NCBI GenBank assembly: GCA_964477065.1
Contig: CAYZCU010000010.1
Location: 1-29,922 of the forward strand
Length of the DNA: 29,922 nt
Direction: 5' to 3'
Source of the DNA: 2-02-FULL-43-11-A sp964477065
GTDB lineage: Bacteria; Patescibacteriota; Microgenomatia; UBA1406; HO2-37-13b
This document shows, piece after piece, positions 7,033-15,687 of this stretch. The translations under genes and the position numbers were made by a program. The notes below the pieces were generated by a model. It saw nothing but the letters and a program-made list of their open reading frames with translations, had not been told where the DNA came from and made no database searches. Positions within the stretch are counted from its first letter, which is position 1. Every line of letters begins with the position of its first letter.

Positions 7033-10000
7033 CCCATCTTTGCAAGATCCAGAGCTTTTTCAACTATGATCAATAATTCCCCATCCCGTTCATCTATCTT
7101 ACCCTTGAACATAACCGCTGTATTTTCCTGCCACAATGCACGAGATGTCGCAAACATCTTGGGGAAAACGATACACTCCCCTGAACCTGTTTCGTCATAC
7201 ATAGTGACAAATGCCATAGGTTCGTTATTCTTTTTCGTCGTCACATTTTTGACGGCACTAATTGATCCTGCCATGATAAAGTCCTTCCCAACATCCTCAG
7301 CAGACAACTCACCAAATTTCTTCTTTACTTTCGTTTCTATAAGATGTGCGTACTGCTTCAGTTGATTGCGATTGATGGTAAAACCAATAACTTCTTTCTC
7401 TTGCAAGATAAGTGAATTCTCTGAAAACTCTTCATCAGAGAGCTCTTCATCATGCATCACAAGAACCTCCTTATTTCCAAAGAGATCAAACTGCCCTGAC
7501 TGAATTTGTTTCTTCTTTGTTTGTGATTCAGCGAGCGCTTGAGGATAGTACGTGAGCAAGCTCTTTCGCGTCCCAAAGGCATCAAACGCTCCTGCTTTGA
7601 TGAGGCTCTCAACGGTGCGCTTGTTTGCTTTGCTTGTATCGACGCGTGCTAAAAAGTCGCGCAAACCAACAAATGGCCCATTTTGTCGCGACTCAAGGAT
7701 GGATTCAATGGCTGATCGACCGACGCCTTTGACAGCCGTCAACCCGNNNNNNNNNNTCAACAGAAAAGTCCATGAGTGACGCATTGATATCTGGCTGGCG
7801 GATCTCAATGCCCATTGATTTCGCCTCTTCCATAGCTTGAAAGACCTTCGCTTCCTTTTGCGCACCAGCTGAACCTTGCAAATCTGCTGAAAGCAATGCA
7901 GACATGTAGTCAACTGGATAGTTTGCCTTCATGTAGGCTGTCCAGTATGCAATCAAAGCATATGAAACAGCGTGAGGCTTGTTAAAACCATATGCAGCGA
8001 ATTTTTCAATGCTTGCATACAGTGTTTTAATCATTTTTTCGTCATAGCCATTCTTTTTAGCGCCTTCGAAAAATTTGATTTTTTCCTTTGCCATTAATTC
8101 AGGCTTTTTCTTACCCATAGCTTTACGAAAGCCGTCTGCTTCACTCATTGTGTATCCTGCAAACAAATTTGCCACCTTCATAACCTGCTCTTGATAGACA
8201 AAAATTCCATACGTTTCTTCAAGAACTTGCTTCAGATCAGGATGGAGATACTTGATCGCCTTCATGTTCTTCTTACCTTTCAAGAAAACAGGGATCATTT
8301 CCATGGGCCCCGGTCGATAGAGCGCTACCATAGCTGAAACATCTGTGATACGTGAGGGTTGCAGATCTTTCGCAAGTTTTTGCATACCACGAGATTCAAG
8401 TTGAAAGACGCCAATTGTTTTCCCCTCAGAAAGGAGCTTATACGTCTTGGCATCATCAAGAGGAACATCTGAAATCTTGACCGTTTCACCCGTTCTATCG
8501 TGCACAAACTTAATTGCATTATCGATAATTGTCAAATTTCGCAGACCCAAAAAGTCAAACTTTGTCAAACCAACGCCTTCATTATTTGACACTGCATTCA
8601 GGTCAAGACAATACATGTCATATTGCGTGACAACTTTTCCATGCTTCGCTTCAACGGCAAGCGGAACATACTCCATGAGATCCTTATCTGCGATAATCAC
8701 GCCTGCTGCATGTGTGGATGCATGGCGGGTGATTCCTTCAAGCTTAAGTGCGATATCAATGACTTTTTTGACATCTTCCTCTTGTGCATAGGCCATTTTG
8801 AGCGTTGGACTAACCTCAAGCGCTTGCGTGAGTTTCATACCAAAGCCTTGCTTACCTTCTGGAATCATTTTAGAAAGTCGATCCCCTTGGCTATATGATT
8901 GGCCAAGAGCTCGCGCCACATCTCGAACTGCCATTTTAGCCTCCATACGCCCAAACGTGATAATCTGAGCTACTTTATCTTTGCCATATTTATGCGTCAC
9001 ATATTCAATGACGCGATCTCGCTGGATATCTGCAAAATCCACATCAAAATCAGGTGGAGACGGTCGCTCAGGATTCAAAAATCGTTCAAAAGGCACATCA
9101 TAGATCAGTGGATTCACATCCGTGATTCTCAACGAATAGGCAACAAGTGATCCAGCTCCAGATCCTCTTCCAGGGCCCACACCGATGCTTTGATCCTTCG
9201 CCCAGTTGATAAAATCTTGAACCACTAAAAAGTACGACGCATATCCTTTTTGAATGATGATATCCAGCTCATAATCAAGCCGTGTCCGTGCGACATCTGT
9301 GATTTCACCCATACGCTCAAGTGCTCGCTCATACGTCAGTTTACGCAAGTATTGTGGGGCATCTGTCCCATCGGGAATATCAAATTTAGGGAAAATAAGC
9401 GTCCCATAGGGAATCTCGATATCAACCTTATCAGCAATCAGCTGAGTGTTGTCGATCGCTTCTGGCAAATCACGAAACAAATCACGCATTTCAGCCTCAG
9501 TTTTGAAATAAAACTCTGGGGTGTCAAGCATACTCATGCGCCCATCATCATAAATGGTTCGCCCAGTTTGGATACATACAAGGACATCTTGCGCATACGC
9601 ATCTTCACGATTGATATAGTGAGCGTCACACGTGGCGACAAGGGGGATATTGTACTTACGGGAAAGCGCAATGAGTGAGTCATTGAGCTCATCTTGACCC
9701 TCAAGTCCTGGTGCACGCTGAATTTCGATGTAAAAGTCATCCTTAAAAATGGAATGGTATTTTTTGAGTAATGTCTCAGCTTTTTTTTGCTGATTTTCAC
9801 GGAGGGCAACACAAATTTCACTATTCATACAGCCAGAGAGACACATGACCCCTTCGTTGTATTTTTCAAGAAGTTCAAAGTCAATGCGAGGCTTATAATA
9901 AAAGCCTTCAGTATGGGCGTAGGAGGTCAGCTTCATCAAGTTTTTATAGCCTGCATAGTTCTTTGCAAGAAGGGTAAGATGAAAGGTGTGCTTTTCACCA

Positions 10001-10239
10001 TTTTCAGATTTTTCTGAACGATGACCTGGCGCTTTATATGCTTCCAAACCCATGATTGGCTTGATACCAGCCTTTTTAGCTTCAATGTAAAAGCGAAATG
10101 CTCCATACATTGCTCCATGGTCTGTCAAGGCAACTGAATCCATCCCATTTTCCTTCGCTTTGGCAATGATGTCGGGGATACGTGAGAGGCCATCAAGAAG
10201 TGAATATTCACTGTGGACATGCAGATGGATAAAAGACAT
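7029..10239 (-). CDS. dnaE: DNA polymerase III subunit alpha, interrupted by an assembly gap
   Basis: Replicative polymerase. The N-terminal PHP domain shows HVHSEYSLLDG, ALTDHG, CLSGC and VATCDAHY, with the metal ligands of active PHP proteofreading domains intact. The polymerase core shows GPGRGSGAGSLVAY and the catalytic PDFDVDF, then HASTHAAGVII and ALYRPGPM. Helix-hairpin-helix (AVKGVGRSAIESI) and an OB fold near the C-terminus end the protein; there is no E. coli-type tau-binding tail. Total about 1070-1080 residues. The ten N at 7747-7756 sit between DFSV and GLTAVKGVG. Frames on the two sides disagree only because ten is a placeholder. I start at the ATG at 10239, giving MSFIHLH, because a TATACT -10 lies 5 nt before it; the ATG at 10266 is nine codons longer. 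Confidence 0.95.
7747..7756. other. Assembly gap (10 N) inside dnaE
   Basis: Ten undetermined bases. The flanking dnaE codons are GTT-GA on the 5' side and an NNC codon before GGG-TTG on the 3' side. If the gene is intact, the true missing length must be a multiple of three. By comparison with the usual DnaE sequence here (DF-x-V...IRFGL), a gap of a few codons up to about nine is likely. Confidence 0.95.
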
Positions 10240-10244
10240 ACCTA

Positions 10245-10250
10245 AGTATA
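10245..10250 (-). promoter_or_regulatory. -10 element for leaderless dnaE mRNA
   Basis: TATACT on the minus strand ends 5 nt (TAGGT) before the ATG at 10239, which puts the expected transcription start at or next to the start codon. No good -35 is visible 17 bp further upstream. Confidence 0.55.
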
Positions 10251-10284
10251 CCGCACAGGTAGCCATTGTGGAAGAATGAGGCTA

Positions 10285-10313
10285 TTGAAGATTCATGTCC
10301 TATAGGTTATACT
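10285..10313 (+). promoter_or_regulatory. Promoter of the small plus-strand gene at 10323
   Basis: TTGAAG (10285-10290), a 17-bp spacer and TATACT (10308-10313). The predicted start is about 10320, three bases before the ATG at 10323, so the transcript would be almost leaderless. It also rules out the earlier in-frame ATG at 10266 as the start. Confidence 0.65.
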
Positions 10314-10322
10314 TGTCAACTT

Positions 10323-10601
10323 ATGGCATCACCAAAGCAAATATTTGATAGTCTCGTGCTACAAAGGATGGTTGAAGTCCAGTCTAACTCACATCCAAAA
10401 GTTACGAGAGAGGGTCCTCATTGGGTTGGTAGAGGAGTAGGTAATGATGGACGTCAATATGTTATTAAAGTTCACAAGGAAAGTGGACGGGTCATAGAAA
10501 ATTTACTTTCTAAGTTCCCAGTAAGACCTCCTCGAGATCCAATTTCAATTAATCATTCATATCCATCATTAGGCACTAACAATCCTTATTGGACACGCTG
10601 A
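10323..10601 (+). CDS. Small protein of unknown function
   Basis: I do not recognise this 92-residue protein. It is basic, with no membrane segment or signal peptide. Features: an N-terminal helix (SPKQIFDSLVLQRMVEV), a Gly-rich centre GRGVGNDGRQYVIKVH, and a Pro-rich tail (FPVRPPRDPISI) ending NNPYWTR. The His/Arg/Lys-bearing centre resembles small RNase-like toxin folds only in a general way, and I do not claim that function. It lies alone on the plus strand between dnaE (divergent) and gatB (convergent, 2 bases apart), with its own promoter. That argues it is a real, recently gained gene. Confidence 0.6.
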   Translation: MASPKQIFDSLVLQRMVEVQSNSHPKVTREGPHWVGRGVGNDGRQYVIKVHKESGRVIENLLSKFPVRPPRDPISINHSYPSLGTNNPYWTR

Positions 10602-10603
10602 GC

Positions 10604-11953
10604 TTAGTCCTCCATCCCCTTCTTCAGCTCCTCCATCACAACCTTTGCGTCTGCTTTTCCGTGCATACCTTTCATCACTTGGCCCACGAGGAACATAATA
10701 GAGCTTTCTTTACCCGCCTTGTAGGACTGTACAACAGCCTCATTTTCAGCTAGAACTCCAGCTATAACTGTGCCTAATTGATCTGCATCCATTTCAATGG
10801 GTTGCAAAAGCGTCAGAAGCTTGGCAACTGCCTCTTCCACAGATGTTGTTGAGATGGTCTTATTGACCAACATTTTGGCAACCTCAGCCTGGATAGTCGC
10901 ACTTTTGAATGTGAGCTTCGCAAGGTGCGATTCAAGCGCTAGACAGACACTATCAAAGTAATCAGCAAAGTCCTTTGAGCGAGTCAAAACATATGCATCA
11001 GCAAACGTGACGCCATACGTTTCATAACGGGCACATCGCTGGTGAGGCAACTCGGGCATCTGTGCCTCAATATCAGCAATAAATGCCTCACTCAAGGCAA
11101 AAGGTGGAATATCTGGCTCAGGCATATAGCGATAATCAGAGGCTTCCTCTTTGATACGCTGGGAAACGGTTTTACCAACGCCCTCAGCGTATCCGCGCGT
11201 CTCCTGAACTGGCGTCTCCCCCTTCTCCAACATTGCAACATGTCGATCGTACTCAAAATCAATGGCACGTTTTGCGAAGTTGAATGAGTTAATGTTTTTC
11301 ACCTCGACTTTATAGTTTGGCAGGCCAATCTCACCAGGTTTGCGAACAGAAATATTGGGCTCAAGGCGCATAGATCCTTTTTCCATATCAGCATCCGAAA
11401 TTCCCAGATAGCGGACAATCACCTGCAACTCCTCCAAAAACTGTTTCACATCCTGAGAATCCGTAAAATCTGGCTCTGTGACAATCTCACACAATGGCAC
11501 GCCAGCACGGTTGAAATCTACAAGTGAATCAGTGCCCTCATGTATCAATTTCCCGGTATCTTCTTCCAAATGAACGCGAGTGATACCGATGCGCATCATC
11601 TCTCCTGTACGACGAGATTTCATGTCATAGTAGCCATCATACGAAAAAGGCTGATCATATTGACTAATCTGGTACCCTTTGGGCAAGTCAGGATAAAAGT
11701 AATGCTTGCGGTCAAATTTTGATACTGTATGTGTTTTACAATTCAGCGCTTTTCCTAGAAGAATCGCCCACTGTATAGCCTGTTTATTAGGAACGGGGAG
11801 TGTGCCCGGAAGGCCCAGAGAAAGTGGACCAACTACTGAATTTGGTTCTTTGCCAAACCAATCTGCACTGCATCGCTCAAACATTTTTGATTTTGTCGCA
11901 AGCTGGACATGGATTTCCCAACCGACAACGAGTGCGTATTCTGATTTATTCAT
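10604..11953 (-). CDS. gatB: Aspartyl/glutamyl-tRNA amidotransferase subunit B
   Basis: GatB is the kinase/transamidase and tRNA-binding subunit of GatCAB, which converts Glu-tRNA-Gln (and Asp-tRNA-Asn) to the amide form in the cytoplasm. Seen: VGWEIHVQL, FGKEPNSVVGPLSLGLPGTLPV (in two parts), RKHYFYPDLPKGYQISQYDQP, HLEEDTGKLIHE, VDFNRAGVPLCEIVTEPD, SMRLEPNISVRKPG, and a YqeY-like C-terminal tail. Length 449 is slightly short. In most GatB proteins four cysteines (CxC near the N-terminus and CPxC) bind zinc. Here only Cys28 of that set remains, and CPVCLG is replaced by GPLSLG. The start overlaps gatA by 8 bases. Confidence 0.96.
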   Translation of the reverse strand: MNKSEYALVVGWEIHVQLATKSKMFERCSADWFGKEPNSVVGPLSLGLPGTLPVPNKQAIQWAILLGKALNCKTHTVSKFDRKHYFYPDLPKGYQISQYDQPFSYDGYYDMKSRRTGEMMRIGITRVHLEEDTGKLIHEGTDSLVDFNRAGVPLCEIVTEPDFTDSQDVKQFLEELQVIVRYLGISDADMEKGSMRLEPNISVRKPGEIGLPNYKVEVKNINSFNFAKRAIDFEYDRHVAMLEKGETPVQETRGYAEGVGKTVSQRIKEEASDYRYMPEPDIPPFALSEAFIADIEAQMPELPHQRCARYETYGVTFADAYVLTRSKDFADYFDSVCLALESHLAKLTFKSATIQAEVAKMLVNKTISTTSVEEAVAKLLTLLQPIEMDADQLGTVIAGVLAENEAVVQSYKAGKESSIMFLVGQVMKGMHGKADAKVVMEELKKGMED

Positions 11954-13313
11954 ATCTTTTCATAACTGACAATCGGTCAAATCCAATCTTACCCTCAAGC
12001 TCATGTGCAAGTTGTAATATCGTACCTTCTTCACAATGTCGTCCCATCAACTGGACACCGATAGGAAGCCCTGTACTGTGCATACCTGATGGAATAGAAA
12101 TAGCTGGAATGCCAGATGCAGATGCAGGCTCTGTCAGGACATCCATTTTTTCCCCATAAAATGCATATGAGGCACTGTCCCCTATGCGCGTTGCAATAAT
12201 GGGCGCAGTTGGCGCAATCAAGGCATCAACCTTCATAAATGTTTCAATAAAGTTTTCCCGAATCAAATAGCGCACCTTTTGGGCTTTCTTGTAATACTCA
12301 TCATAGTATCCAGCCGACAGAGCATATGTTCCCAGCATAATACGTTTCTTAGCTTCATCATGAAAGTGCGTTCTATCCTGCCCATATCTGATGCCGTCAA
12401 AGCGAGCGAGATTGGATGACACTTCTGATCGTTGCAAAAGCATATATACAGAGATAGCCAAGGATGGATGCATCAGTTCAACAGGGACGACTGTGTGGCC
12501 ATGATCTTTGAGCATCTCAATACATACCTGGACAGATGCACGGATCTCAGGGTCAACATCATCAAAGTACGTCGCAGGGACACCTATCGTGCGCTTTGTC
12601 GTTTGGAGCATCTGCTCACGATATGAGCCAACTGGAGCATCAAGCGTTGTAGCATCATGTGGATCACGACCAGCAAGGATTTCAAGCAGGAGTGCTGCAT
12701 CCTCAACCGTCTGGGTCATCGGTCCTGGACAATCCCACGATGAACCCATCGCGACAATACCATGGCGAGAGACTCTTCCATAGGTAGGCTTCAAGCCGAC
12801 TATGCCACTCCACGATGCAGGAAGGCGGATAGAACCAGCTGTCTCAGTCCCGATAGCTCCCGGAGTAAGTCCTGCACTGACAGCACTCGCTGATCCTCCC
12901 GATGAACCACCAGGAACATGATCGAGATTATACGGATTATGCGTCACCCCGAAATCACTCGTCTCTGTGGATGAACCATGTGCCCATGCGTCGAGATTTG
13001 TTTTTCCAAGAATAGTCGCACCAGCCTCTATCAGACGAGTTGTCACCGTTGCATCAAATGGTGGGGTATAGCTACGCAAAACATCTGAGGAAGCAGTCGT
13101 CGGAAACAGAGTTGTTGAGATATTGTCTTTCAACAGAAGGGGGAGTCCGTGAAGGAGCCCATCCCGTGAGTTAACTTCTGGCTCAGTCGCGCCATCGCTG
13201 ACACATGCATTGAGCGTGGGATTATGCTTTTTGATACGGTCATGATAATACGTTACAACGTCCTGTGCAGGCGTAGCATCGGCGAGCAGTTGCGTCAAAG
13301 ATCGGCCTTTCAT
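11946..13313 (-). CDS. gatA: Glutamyl-tRNA amidotransferase subunit A (amidase)
   Basis: The glutaminase/amidase subunit that releases ammonia from glutamine. The amidase-signature catalytic triad is complete: Lys62 in LLLKDNI, cis-Ser137 in PGGSSGGSA and nucleophile Ser161 in TETAGSIRLPAS, with the same spacing as in S. aureus GatA. Also seen are ILGKTNLDAWAHGSS and GLKPTYGRVSRHGI. At 455 residues it is slightly shorter than usual. gatC lies 1 base upstream and gatB overlaps its end, so the three subunits are made in order C-A-B from one mRNA. No Shine-Dalgarno sequence precedes the ATG. Confidence 0.97.
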   Translation of the reverse strand: MKGRSLTQLLADATPAQDVVTYYHDRIKKHNPTLNACVSDGATEPEVNSRDGLLHGLPLLLKDNISTTLFPTTASSDVLRSYTPPFDATVTTRLIEAGATILGKTNLDAWAHGSSTETSDFGVTHNPYNLDHVPGGSSGGSASAVSAGLTPGAIGTETAGSIRLPASWSGIVGLKPTYGRVSRHGIVAMGSSWDCPGPMTQTVEDAALLLEILAGRDPHDATTLDAPVGSYREQMLQTTKRTIGVPATYFDDVDPEIRASVQVCIEMLKDHGHTVVPVELMHPSLAISVYMLLQRSEVSSNLARFDGIRYGQDRTHFHDEAKKRIMLGTYALSAGYYDEYYKKAQKVRYLIRENFIETFMKVDALIAPTAPIIATRIGDSASYAFYGEKMDVLTEPASASGIPAISIPSGMHSTGLPIGVQLMGRHCEEGTILQLAHELEGKIGFDRLSVMKRYE

Positions 13314-13314
13314 A

Positions 13315-13608
13315 CTACAAAATTCTCTTCACAATGAAATAACCTTTACGTGTCGAGGAGGCATTTTTGAGAGCTTGCTCCTGCGTGAGCATGCATGTGG
13401 GATCGACAACATCCTCATCCATAACATTGTGTGCATCTGTGGTGAAAAAAGTTTCTGGCACGCCACTTGTATCTACAGTAGCTAAATTGTGCACATACGC
13501 TATACTCTCTTCCAGTTGCTGTGGGTATGATTTCAGCTCTTCATCACTGAGTGTGAGCTGTGAAAGACGTGCGAGTCGTGTGACCTCATCTGGTGTAAGC
13601 GTTGACAT
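13315..13608 (-). CDS. gatC: Glutamyl-tRNA amidotransferase subunit C
   Basis: The 97-residue GatC wraps around and stabilises the A-B interface. The N-terminal pattern LTPDEVTRLARLSQLTLSDEE, the central VDTSGVPET and the C-terminal DAHNVMDEDVVDP (normally LR.D.V) are family features. First gene of gatCAB. A TACAAT hexamer ends exactly 6 nt before the ATG, so the mRNA is probably leaderless. Thirty bases separate it from nth upstream. Confidence 0.93.
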   Translation of the reverse strand: MSTLTPDEVTRLARLSQLTLSDEELKSYPQQLEESIAYVHNLATVDTSGVPETFFTTDAHNVMDEDVVDPTCMLTQEQALKNASSTRKGYFIVKRIL

Positions 13609-13614
13609 GGAAGT

Positions 13615-13620
13615 ATTGTA
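13615..13620 (-). promoter_or_regulatory. -10 element for leaderless gatCAB mRNA
   Basis: TACAAT on the minus strand, 6 nt (ACTTCC) before the gatC ATG. The expected transcription start coincides with the A of the start codon. It lies in the 30-bp gap after nth. No clear -35 is seen. Confidence 0.5.
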
Positions 13621-13638
13621 TCGTATTGCCGGGCAATT

Positions 13639-14262
13639 TTACAGGTGAAGCGCTTGTGAAATAGGATCATCCGTTTTATCTTTTTTATGTGCAGGTGAGT
13701 AGTCCCTCCCATATTGGACGAGCCCAAGTGAAATCAATCGCCAGTCCTCTGGTGGTGTGATTGCGATCAAGTCCTTTTCAATCTTGACGGGATCAGTGTT
13801 TTGTGTCAGACCAAATTTATTCGCCAATCGTGTCACATGCGTATCAACAGCAATCCCTTCACGGATTCCATATAGTTCACTCAAGACGACATTGGCAGTT
13901 TTGCGTGCAACTCCCGGAAGTGTAATCATCTCTGCCATCGTACGTGGGAGCTTACTGCCAAAGGTGTCACGCAGTTTCTGAGCTGTGGCAATAACATTTT
14001 TTGCTTTGGCACGATAGAAACCTGTTGAGTGTAGGTCTACACACAATTCATCAAAGTCAGCATTTGCAAATGCTTCGATCGTTGGATATTTTTTAAACAA
14101 TTTCTCCGTCACTTCATTGACTTTTTTGTCTGTACATTGCGCAGCAAGAATCACTGCGATGAGGAGCTCATGATCCTGGGTGTAGTTGAGTGCGATTTTA
14201 AGATTCGGAAAAAGCTTCCTCAGCTGTTGAAGAATAATTGTTACCTTTTCCTCGCGCGTCAT
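13639..14262 (-). CDS. nth: Endonuclease III-like DNA glycosylase lacking the Fe-S cluster
   Basis: Base-excision repair glycosylase/AP lyase for oxidised pyrimidines. The 207-residue protein has the helix-hairpin-helix LPGVARKTANVVL with catalytic Lys121 and the general-acid/base Asp140 in VDTHVTRLANK, plus LLIAVILAAQCTD. Standard Nth ends with C-x6-C-x2-C-x5-C for a 4Fe-4S cluster. Here the C-terminus after LGLVQYGRDYSPAH has no cysteine at all. The body is otherwise complete, so this is a cluster-less form rather than a truncation by frameshift. A GATACT hexamer lies 6 nt before the ATG. Divergent from the HNH gene at 14337. Confidence 0.94.
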   Translation of the reverse strand: MTREEKVTIILQQLRKLFPNLKIALNYTQDHELLIAVILAAQCTDKKVNEVTEKLFKKYPTIEAFANADFDELCVDLHSTGFYRAKAKNVIATAQKLRDTFGSKLPRTMAEMITLPGVARKTANVVLSELYGIREGIAVDTHVTRLANKFGLTQNTDPVKIEKDLIAITPPEDWRLISLGLVQYGRDYSPAHKKDKTDDPISQALHL

Positions 14263-14268
14263 AGTATG

Positions 14269-14274
14269 AGTATC
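14269..14274 (-). promoter_or_regulatory. -10 element for leaderless nth mRNA
   Basis: GATACT on the minus strand ends 6 nt (CATACT) before the nth ATG. A weak TTGTTT sits 17 bp further upstream. The intervening CATACT is itself -10-like, so the exact hexamer is uncertain. Confidence 0.4.
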
Positions 14275-14283
14275 TCATGGGGG

Positions 14284-14312
14284 TTGAAAATAAACAACAA
14301 GAGAGGTACAGT
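14284..14312 (+). promoter_or_regulatory. Promoter of the HNH gene
   Basis: TTGAAA (14284-14289), 17-bp spacer, TACAGT (14307-14312), predicting a start near 14319. The ATG at 14337 lies about 18 nt downstream. The in-frame ATG at 14277 lies upstream of this promoter and is therefore unlikely to be used. Confidence 0.55.
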
Positions 14313-14336
14313 GTTTTTTTCATAGAGCAAAAATGG

Positions 14337-14786
14337 ATGAGTATTAATCGATTTGATGCTGGCGTTGATAGATCACAATGTGGCTTTTCTGACGCTCAAA
14401 AAAGATTTATTAAGACACGTGATCAGACCTGTCGAGTGGATTGTGAACTTACCAGATTTTGTGGAGGCCCAGATGATACACTTTCTGTTCACCATATTAA
14501 ACCTCGTAAAGTATGTCGAGAAGCTGGTATTAATCCAAACACTCTCGGTAATGGCATCACTGTCTGCGATACGTATCATGTATCTGAGCACAGGGAGTGC
14601 CCACCAGGGCTTAATTGGAATCCCCAAGATGATTCATTTTTGCGGAGAGTTGTAGCAAATCTTAATAGACAATTATTTGCGGGAGAGCACGAATCATTTC
14701 CATACGCCAGTCGTCCATTAGAAATACGTAAGCGTGCAGCAAAATTATTTGGGGGTTGGCACAACCTGGGTGCCCCTCGAATGTAG
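14337..14786 (+). CDS. HNH endonuclease-like protein
   Basis: A 149-residue protein with an HNH core. LSVHHIKPRKVC supplies the first histidines, NTLGNGITVCDTYHVSEH supplies the Asn and final His, and paired cysteines (CRVDCELTRFC) may bind zinc. HNH proteins cut DNA, but the substrate cannot be told: restriction-like, homing-type and standalone host enzymes share this core. No methylase, intron or phage gene adjoins it. It is a lone plus-strand gene with its own promoter. It sits between divergent nth and convergent htpX, whose stop codon directly abuts its own (TAG then CTA). Base composition looks more A+T-rich than the neighbours. A gain by transfer is inferred. Confidence 0.72.
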   Translation: MSINRFDAGVDRSQCGFSDAQKRFIKTRDQTCRVDCELTRFCGGPDDTLSVHHIKPRKVCREAGINPNTLGNGITVCDTYHVSEHRECPPGLNWNPQDDSFLRRVVANLNRQLFAGEHESFPYASRPLEIRKRAAKLFGGWHNLGAPRM

Positions 14787-15686
14787 CTACTTCCCTCGCA
14801 AAATCCTGATTCGATCCTCTACTGGCGGATGCGTGCTGAATAAATTTTGGATGAAGCTTTGAGCACGTGTCCCTTTTTTAAACGGATTTGAAATAAACAT
14901 GTGCGCTGTTGCAGAAGATGCATGGCGCATCACATGTGGATCTCCTGAAATTTTTTCAAGTGCACGTGCGAGACCTTCAGGATTGCGCGTCAAGAGTGCC
15001 CCTGATGCATCTGCTAAATATTCGCGTCGACGCGAAACAGCAAACTTGATAAGCGTGGATACGATGGGCATCAAAATCATCATGATGATAAAAAGGACAA
15101 GTGCGATTGCGCCAGCTCCATTGTTATCTCGATCATTGTTACCACGTCCCCACAGCATCATACGCGAGGCATAGTCCACTGCAAAGCCAATCGTCCCCAC
15201 CAGGACGGTTACGAGCGTCATAACGAGTATGTCATAGTTACGAATATGGGAAAGCTCATGGGCGATGACCCCTTCTATTTCTGAGCGATCAAGTTTCTTG
15301 AGAATCCCAGTCGTTGCAACAACCACAGCATGTTCAGGATTGCGACCTGTTGCAAAGGCATTGAGCGCCTCATCCTCGATCACATATAACTTTGGCATGG
15401 GCATACCAGCCCCGAGTGCAAGATTTTCCGTCACCGTATAGAAATCGAAGTACTCTTTTTGCGAAGCTGGCTTTGCTCCAGACATTGCCAAGACAACTTT
15501 ATCTGAATAAAAGTAGCTCGAGAAGCTCGAAATAAGCGTGAAGACAATGCCGATCACAAGATATGCCTGCGAATCACCAAAATACAATCCCATAAGATAG
15601 AAAAATGCCACCGTTACTCCCACGAAGAAGGTCATGATGAGTATCGTGCGAATGCGATTTGCTTGGATCTGACTATACAGATTCAT
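14787..15686 (-). CDS. htpX: HtpX-like membrane zinc protease (M48)
   Basis: A 299-residue inner-membrane metalloprotease of the HtpX family, involved in turnover of damaged membrane proteins. It has the zinc motif HELSH (143-147) in GVIAHELSHIRNYD, two N-terminal membrane helices (about 13-33 and 41-58), two more hydrophobic segments after the active site, and the third-ligand region RREYLADASGALLTRNPEGL. The C-terminus STHPPVEDRI is also family-typical. I start at the ATG at 15686, one base after the lemA stop; an earlier in-frame start would overlap lemA. Last gene of polX-lemA-htpX. Confidence 0.95.
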   Translation of the reverse strand: MNLYSQIQANRIRTILIMTFFVGVTVAFFYLMGLYFGDSQAYLVIGIVFTLISSFSSYFYSDKVVLAMSGAKPASQKEYFDFYTVTENLALGAGMPMPKLYVIEDEALNAFATGRNPEHAVVVATTGILKKLDRSEIEGVIAHELSHIRNYDILVMTLVTVLVGTIGFAVDYASRMMLWGRGNNDRDNNGAGAIALVLFIIMMILMPIVSTLIKFAVSRRREYLADASGALLTRNPEGLARALEKISGDPHVMRHASSATAHMFISNPFKKGTRAQSFIQNLFSTHPPVEDRIRILRGK

Positions 15687-15687
15687 A

